Assembly (NCBI GenBank): GCA_033032175.1
Contig: CM065321.1
Location: forward strand, 124,001 to 188,000
DNA: 64,000 nt
DNA from: Saturnia japonica
Lineage: Eukaryota > Arthropoda > Insecta > Lepidoptera > Saturniidae
Direction: 5' to 3'
A program made the position numbers and the translations under genes. This document shows, one piece after another, positions 56,903-64,000 of this stretch; position 1 is the first letter of the stretch, and each line of letters starts with the position of its first letter. The notes under the pieces were generated by a model. The model did not search any database. It saw nothing but the letters and a program-made list of their open reading frames with translations, and was not told where the DNA came from.

Positions 56903-58109
56903 TTCAAAATATTATAACAAAATAAAACAAACACTGGAAATTATTTAGTATAATTGAATAATATATTTATTATTAAAAGTCAAAATTGTAGAATATGGGT
57001 ATATTACATACCTATATGTTGAATTCGATTTATTGTTGTTCATAGTCTTCAGGATCTCGTTGGAGGGACGGGGGACGGGGGGGGGGGGTGCGATCGTGCA
57101 ATTAAACCTTACTAAAAGCTTCAGATCATTAGTTTAGGAACGGCTTCTAATTTGCCACAAAGTAATTGAGACGTTGGGCCAATTAAAATATCAAATGTAT
57201 TTGAGGAGTATTGATTGTTAATTACATTATTGCAATACGAGTACTTCGATGTATTAAAACCTTTTATTCTATATCTGCTGGACAAAGATTGTAAGTTTAA
57301 TCCCATTGTCATTATTTGTAATTGGGATGAGGTGTGAACTATCAACAGTTATTTTCCTCAAGAGTAGGAAATTATCTACAATTACTGTTCTCACATCTTT
57401 ATAAGCTACAGTGATCACTTATCATCAGGCGGACTCCATACCAGTTTGCTATGAGGTTACACTCTTCAAAACATCAGAGATAGAACTATCTTCGATATCA
57501 TTCTTATAACTCTAATAAGTGTGCGTGATGCGCTTATCACTAATTGTATTACATTTTATTTTCCTGTATGTATAATAAAAGTTTTCTTTATATTAAGCGT
57601 ATGATATATCTGAAGGTAAGTAATGAAGCGTTCGCCTAACTTGTGACACGTTCGCCTAACTTTAATACTGTCGAAACTTCGCGATCCAGTGCAATCAAAT
57701 TATTATAGGAATATCCTGGAGCTGCCAGAGTGGTCTGTCCCACGTCCCAGCAGCACTCACAGGCACACGCTTCTGAGTTCTTTAACGATGAATAAGTTTG
57801 TTTATTACTCGTTCGTTTCTCATAGAATTCGGGTTAATTATCTTTTCCAGCAATAAAATGTTCCGAGGAAAAGAGTGCTTCATTATGGAATTATTTATTT
57901 TCATCTCAATTATTATTAGACGTAGGCTCTCCACATCGTATATCACTCAGCTAATAATTAGATTTATTCAAGTTTACTTACTAATTCGATAATAAAATTC
58001 AACATGATACCGAGACTTCAGTATTAGTAGATTATAATCGTAATAGTTTCCAGGGTAATTTACCAGGAAAACTAAAAAATCCGTATATTATTATTATATT
58101 TTTATACCT
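56903..58109. other. AT-rich stretch with a G-rich tract
   Basis: No gene recognised. The G-rich tract at 57065-57088 ends in a G(12) run. A direct repeat 'cgttcgcctaact' occurs twice near 57630 and 57650. Confidence 0.5.
57065..57088. repeat. G-rich tract with G(12)
   Basis: Runs of G: 3, 5 and 12 bases separated by AC. Capable of G-quadruplex formation on the plus strand (inference from pattern). Confidence 0.8.
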
Positions 58110-58748
58110 TAAACGGTGTATCCCTACGAGCCTGCTGGTTTATTAATCCAAAACAACGGTGACATTAACCAGGACGTGAAGAGTAGGATAAATGCTGGGT
58201 GGTGGAAATGCCGACAGGTTTCGGGGATAATATGTGATCCTCGAATTCCACTGAAGCTTAAGGGAAAAATATACAAAACCATTATAAGACCTGTCTTGAC
58301 GTATGGATCTGAGTGATGGGCAACGAAAGAACTGGACGAAAGAAGATTACACGTGGCAGTGATGTGAATGCTAAGACGAATATGTGGAGTAACTAGAATG
58401 GATAAGATCAGGAATGATTTTTTTAGAAGAAGTCTTAAAATAGCACCACTCACTGAGAAGTTGAGGAGTTATATAACTTGAGTTCTTGGTAGTTGTTAGT
58501 TAAGTTGGTTGAGGCTAGCATGGTACGGGCATGTCATGAGGATGGATGAAAGTTATATAACTAAAAGAATGTTAAGTATGAAGATAGATGGATACAGGAG
58601 TTGAGGAAGACCGAAGAAGGTATGGATGGATTGCGTGAAGAATGATATGCGTATAAAAGTTGTGAATACTGAGATGATATTTTATAGACTAGATTGGAAT
58701 AAGATAACATGTTGTGCCGACCCTACTTAAGTAGGATAAGGGGTAAGA
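58110..58748 (+). pseudogene. RTE-like retrotransposon ORF, C-terminal relic
   Basis: The translation carries motifs of the C-terminal end of RTE-type endonuclease/reverse-transcriptase proteins. In order: a GDI..DV..RI..GW.K sequence, then IPLKLKGKIYKT, RPVLTYGSE, WATKELDERRLHVAVM, MLRRICGVTRMD, GHVMRMDESYITKRML and GRPKKVWMDCVKNDM. Stops include TGA at 58314-58316 (where Trp is usual) and at 58365-58367. A short disruption near 58470-58515 contains further stops. The catalytic RT core is not present. The copy ends at a tandem GAT tail, as RTE elements do. It is a 5'-truncated dead copy. Confidence 0.85.
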
Positions 58749-58764
58749 AGATGATGATGATGAT
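58749..58764 (+). repeat. (GAT)n tail of the RTE-like relic
   Basis: A short GAT tandem run directly after 'gataaggggtaagaa', the 3' end of the relic. Confidence 0.75.
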
Positions 58765-58792
58765 TTTTATACATTTGATCACACAACATTTG

Positions 58793-58850
58793 TATTACAA
58801 TAACATAACATAACATCAAGCCTGTATTCCCCGAAGGGTTAGTAATATTA
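58793..58850 (+). mobile_element. SINE body fragment
   Basis: 'cataacatcaagcctgtatt' followed by 'ccccgaagggttag' matches the body of the SINE at 29762-29936 in its plus-strand reading. The tRNA-like head is absent. Confidence 0.5.
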
Positions 58851-60320
58851 AAAGTACGATGCGTCGTGTCTCAGAGAACAGTTATGCAGTAGTCCAGCAA
58901 TAAAATAATATATGTGAAGCATACATCCAGACTCGTGTGTGTGCTGGAGTAGGTACCGACACTCTAGGTATCAAGTTTGTAAGGAATATTAGATATTATC
59001 GTGTTTCACTCGCGAAACACTTTATATTACGTTGGTAATTTTAAAACATTTCTAGACAACTGCTTTGCTTCCAGAGTACAATTTTGTTGTTTGTATATTA
59101 TCATCAAACATGCGTTTATATCTAGTAGTCAAATCTGGCAAAAGTCAACATCAAATATTTTTTGTGGATCAATTAAAGGACTTCATTGTTTAACTAAAGA
59201 ACAGACGCTTAGTAAACATAGCTATTATATAATTATTTTTTTTAAATTATATATTGAATATCAAATTCGGTAAACTATAATAAATTATAACATTCAGGTA
59301 AACAAATGTAAACATAATTTGTATCTCTTACATAATTATTTTCTAAAGAAATAAAATATATGTTCAAATAGATCCTTTAACAATACTATATCATATTAGT
59401 GTAGAGTTTAGAGAAATACTTATGTGTAATGTAGATCCAACAAAACTTTATGAGCGAGTTTACCAAGAGTTGTCAAAAACATATTATTAAACTCTCTTTG
59501 ATGTTATACGACTTCATTATTAGGTATAGGTTTATTCTACATGTAACTGCCAGCCGCAACGTACACCCTATACTAATTAATAACATTATTCAATTCAAAG
59601 CACAAGAATATTTTAACGCTGTTTAAGTTGATCAGCGTAATGCGTGGTTCTGAGAGTTCTGTCGAACAAAACGAAGACGATGTCGACTTACGATCAATCT
59701 TTTTCAATAAGTATGATTATTTCTAATTTCTTATGAAATATTAATAATATGTGTTACAACGATTACTATGTAGTGAGAGTAAAAGCATTTCGGGAGACCT
59801 TCCTTTTGTGGTGCACATTTTTAAATGAATCTTTTTTGGAAATTTATATGATGATTTTCTTTATTACAGTTCATAAAGACTTAAATAAAAGTAATAATTT
59901 TTTTTTTAAATGTTAGTTTAATTATTAAATCAGTAGTATCATGTTAGGATGTTCTTAGCACGAACTATCTATACACATACGAGCGATTCGCGTGCAGTTA
60001 CTGATTTAACTTCATGGCATTATTTTTACTTTTAACATAGAAAAACTATATTTTAAAAAGTTTTTTATGTATATTTAATTCTTAATAATTGTGTACATCC
60101 TTAAATTCATATAAAAAGAACAGGAAATAAAATAAATTATTGACCTAAATAGGTGTTTACTACAGAATATGGTCAATTCATTAAAAAATATCGCCTAATC
60201 TGAAAAATATTACTCCATAAATCAAAAATATTTTATTGATTAATATGTGTAAATACTTACTAAATGTAATGCGATTCGGAAAACAGAGAGCTAGATTTAT
60301 TGGCAATTGAAATCACTAAA
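58851..60320. other. AT-rich non-coding stretch
   Basis: No gene recognised. A 90-codon frame at 59001 has no motif. Confidence 0.5.
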
Positions 60321-60489
60321 TCTTTAAACTTGAATAAACATGAAAGATTGTATGTTTGTTAGTCATGGACGCAAAAATGGCTGAATGGATTTAGGTGAAA
60401 TTTAGCACACACATAGGCTCTTTAACTTTATATCCGGTAAATTACTCAATCTTAAAGTCCACTCAGACGAAGTCTCGGGAAAAACATAG
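60321..60489 (+). mobile_element. Short decayed Helitron
   Basis: 169 bp. It starts TCTTTAAACTTGAATAAACATG at 60321 after A, then 'ttgtatgtttgttagtcatg' and 'gaatggatttaggtgaaatt', as in other lepidopteran Helitrons. It ends 'gaagtctcgggaaaaacATAG' followed by T (CTAG changed to ATAG, 60486-60489). No coding capacity. Confidence 0.65.
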
Positions 60490-62399
60490 TTACAAATAAA
60501 ATATGTACCTATAACTGAACTACGTTATAAGATAATATAGTTAAGTTAACATTTTCAAGTAATTGCGAACGCAATAGTAGTGTTACTGAGTAACACTGTA
60601 TTGAACTTCAAAATAGAGGCTACCTGCAGAAACGAACTCAAATAGAAGGTAATTAAAGTTTATGTGGGTATATTGTGTTAACGTAATCGGAATAGCCGGG
60701 AACTGTTTGGAGAACATTAGCTGAGTACTGCTCGGTGCTCGGTACTTCACACCTAACACTAGTTCCTAACTAAACTTGTGATATAGCAACGAAAGGGAAA
60801 TATTTATTCGTTAGGCAAGATACCTTAGTACTTATACTGGAAATTGCGAATGGATTCATTGAAAGCGGACTATGGACGATATAACGAAACGTAAACCAAT
60901 TGGCTTAGTTCAAATACGTAATAAGTACAAAAGAGCAAGCGAGATGGATATACCAAGATGTTTGACTTACAATAATTTTCCTAATTCCAAATGAATAGTT
61001 ATATATGATACTGTGGCGTTGACTTTTCTTTTATTAGAAAGAAGGTAACAAATAAAGTTTAGTGTAAAAGTAGTTCTGAAGCCCACAGTTGGGGCTGTCC
61101 ATATCTAAATTTATTAAATAACTATAAAAAAAATTATGCTCTGCATCTCCCCCACGGCAACAATAGCACTACAATATCTTTTAGACCACATACATAATTC
61201 AAACATAATATAGAAAACGCATCACTTTCTCTTGTTTTCCCATTGGTGAGCCTCACTTACGCGGGGCGCGGGGCGCGGGGCGCGGGCCGGTCCCTACAGC
61301 TTCATAACCGCTTGGTCGTTTCACTTGTCACTCTTGTTTCTAATATGATATTTAGGCATATATTATTGTTTAAATATATATATAGAGCGCAACATACAGG
61401 ACGCATAGTTTAAAGGCGAGCTGTCATGTATCCCCACTGTCTGTTTATTTCTGTAATTTATGATCCACTTCGTAAATTATGTAGTTGGGTTCGTAGCGGC
61501 GCGGCGCGGGTTCAAGGAAGTTTCACCATTATCCAGTATCTTAGTTATTTCTCTATTATTTCACTTATCTAGAGATGATAAGTACGTATCTATATTAGTT
61601 TGATGACTGGACTTAATATATCTGTGCTAAGCGAGTTAGCATCTTCGCCTTCATTGTTAATATTATCTAACAATAAATGCTAAAATATTAACTTGTAACA
61701 TGCTAAACATCATAAATTAATAATGTGTATTTACTTAGTTATTGCTTTTATTCTACTTTTAAATACTTCAATGGATATTTATACTCTTTGCATATGGTTA
61801 TGGGGTGTCAAATTGCACCTTTAAAACTGAGATGCCCAAACCATTCTTACCCGTTCATCGTGGACCCTGCTGAGCAACGAACGAGGAAATAGTGATAGCG
61901 GGGTGGTAGGGTTGTATGCCCCGACTGGGTCGCAGACACCGAACATATGGTGAAAAGTCCGTTACAGACTGGCATGAAAACTGCGACTGTCGCTAGATTA
62001 AGATCTCTCGGTGGCCGCCGTTGTGTTAGGATTGTACTGTGGTTACAATCAGGGATAGTAAATAATTAATTTAAATAAATAATAAATAACTAAAATATAA
62101 ATAATTTAAATAGTAAATATTTTTTAATAACAGAGATAAATTTAATAAAAGTAATAACCAACAACAAATTAAAAAGTCAATAAGAAACGCTGAATGTTTC
62201 AATCAAAGACTGCATATAAATATATATTCTAAATGACTGATCTCGGGCGAGGTGTGCCGTGGTGCTGGCTCAACTAGATGCGCAGATGTTAACAACGACA
62301 CCAAACTAAACATACAAACGAAACTATGTGTATATTATATTGAGCTCGGAAATTATTTACAACACAGATTGTTTGGATACAATTTTTGTTGAATTTATC
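60490..62399. other. AT-rich stretch with a GC-rich 7-bp repeat
   Basis: No gene recognised. (GCGGGGC)n-like repeats at 61261-61288. A less AT-rich block lies at 61850-62025. A (TA)n run lies near 61373-61383. Confidence 0.5.
61261..61288. repeat. GC-rich minisatellite, gcggggc
   Basis: Three to four tandem 7-bp units in AT-rich surroundings. Confidence 0.75.
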
Positions 62400-62646
62400 G
62401 TGTCACCCCCTCCCCGCACCCCCCATTGTGCCCACAGCCCTTTCCTCCCCTGACAGCCCGTTTACTCTCCTTCCCCAGGAAGTTTCATTTAGGTCGGCGC
62501 TAATTACCCTCCAAATTATCCAGAAAACGAGCCGCAGATCTTCCGATGATAAAACATTTTTCACTAGACTCATCAAGATATTATTTCGGTATAACTTAAG
62601 AAAATTCTTAACTGACGCTGATCTATACAAATTTAACGCTGAGTAA
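62400..62646 (+). other. C-rich tract and splice-acceptor-like site
   Basis: A C-rich tract (62404-62480) ends in 'ctctccttccccag' at about 62480, which looks like a polypyrimidine tract plus AG. The frame after it stays open for about 55 codons (to TAA near 62646) but contains no motif that I recognise. It may be chance. Confidence 0.2.
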
Positions 62647-64000
62647 TCAGAAATTATTGGAAATTGAATTTTTATCTTTTGAAAAAATGTTTTTATTATC
62701 ACTGGAGGAATATTTTACTAGCACCATACCAACTCCTGCCTATCTACACGAAGCGTCGAAACCTACAATATAATTTATTTTTTGTCAATACTACGAAAAT
62801 ATTTCTAGTTCATGTACGCTATTTATTGTAATAAATAAAAATAAATTCAAACAAATTAATATTAAGTAGATATAGTTAAAACGATACTCTCTGCTTACCT
62901 ACCGAGGCATGAAGCGTCACAACTAATAGTAAATAAGCCTACGCAATGTTATCACAATAAAACTATACGGGACACGCACACAGAGATCTTACAACCTTGT
63001 AACGAACTTAAAAACGGAAAATGGTATGCTACCTTTTAACAAAATAAAAGATTTTTTAAATCTCAGATTTAAATCATCAGGCTCAGATTTTTTAATTTTT
63101 TTATTTTAACGAGGCTTCAGTACATCCCTGATGACTATGCCAGCCTCATAGGAGAAATCAATTTATTCGATAAAATTGTGAAATTATTTAAGTTTAGAAA
63201 TCAAAGAGACAAATTTATATATTATCCGGGCCGCATTAGACATAGGTTCACCTCTAGGTTCACCATAGGTTGACTTCTTCTAAAAAGAACAATTGAACAA
63301 TGGAAATAATTATGATATCATTTTCTTTTAAATCTTTAAAATAATCTTAATATGTATTATATTAGAAATATCCATTTACATTAACACCTACAATTATATG
63401 GCGCATACATTAAATTATGTTCTGCTACACATAGCATCATATTATACTAATATTATTATAATTACAGAGATTTCTGGTCACGTGATGGTTGACGCTAATG
63501 GCTGCGATACATTACTAACCTACATATTCTACGAAGCAAAAGAATTTGAAGACATCCTACTGAAGATTGAATATACATGAGTTCAATGTAATTTACTGAT
63601 TAAGTCTTAAAACTATATACAACAGGCAGAGATTTGGTCATAAATTCGGGATTTTGTATTTATGATAAAATCGATGTATGTATAGTGTTTTGTAATACAA
63701 GAGTTTGTAATATAATAAAACATAAAACATACAAATAATAATGAAACTAGAGAATATTAGTAAGTGAGATACCGGGTTTCGAAGCGACGCGAACTGACGC
63801 GACGTGACTGCGCATTGCACTCGGACAAGTGCTTTACAGCTGGTGTCCAGCGAATTTTAATTAAACAGTGTTCTAGCAATTATACGCTTATAATATTTAA
63901 CAGAATATTCAATGTTAAACTATCCATTTTATGAAACATTTAAATTATTTTGTTCAGCTCCAAAACATGCATCGCAATACAAATATGAAATTGCTAATAA
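62647..64000. other. AT-rich non-coding stretch
   Basis: No gene or repeat recognised. A short less AT-rich patch lies at 63775-63825 ('gcgacgcgaactgacgcgac'). Confidence 0.5.

Overview
This window looks like nuclear DNA from a moth or butterfly (Lepidoptera). It is strongly AT-rich and is filled with repeats of lepidopteran type: short Helitrons that begin with TC, end with CTAG and sit between A and T; a non-LTR tail with the 'gcattaagtccgccatt' signature; a tRNA-derived SINE carrying 'ccccgaaaggttag'; and the fragment 'acttcaaaaaaggaggag'. The organism call is inference from these signatures. No species can be named.

I find no host protein-coding gene that I can defend. No open frame longer than about 136 codons exists, and the longest ones lie in GC-rich, low-complexity DNA and are open on both strands. 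The only recognisable coding remains belong to transposons: a broken Tc1/mariner-type transposase (2447-3522, minus), the end of a Jockey/CR1-like reverse transcriptase ORF (21111-21631, plus) and the end of an RTE-like ORF (58110-58735, plus). The window is therefore probably intergenic or lies inside a very long intron.

Layout. 0.5-6.9 kb is transposon-dense: a Helitron fragment, an LTR with a readable core promoter, a 1.3-kb mariner with 31-bp terminal repeats and TA target duplications, a Helitron with a doubled 3' end, and a further Helitron 3' end. 7-21 kb is mostly featureless AT-rich DNA with small islands: an unclassified repeat at 9.3 kb, a triple palindrome at 10.6 kb and a possible hAT-like relic at 15.3 kb. 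21-26.8 kb holds a Jockey-like relic, a complete short Helitron and an ancient degenerate tandem array. 27.1-28.2 kb is the most GC-rich part and the best candidate for a promoter or first exon. 29.7-33.4 kb holds a SINE with an 18-bp target duplication, a Helitron and several C-rich minisatellites. 38-44 kb holds a non-LTR tail, two copies of a hairpin-ended repeat, a nested inverted-repeat element and an interrupted Helitron. 47-51.3 kb holds a GC-rich pocket, a complete Helitron and five near-identical 113-bp tandem units. 54-60.5 kb holds an unclassified repeat, three Helitron copies (one with two 5' ends), the RTE-like relic and a SINE fragment. The rest to 64 kb is AT-rich with no recognised content.

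The most striking items are the 113-bp array (50697-51261), the two Helitrons with doubled ends (4125-5020 and 56601-56902) and the nested inverted repeat at 41976-42232. I did not find a convincing new multi-gene system.
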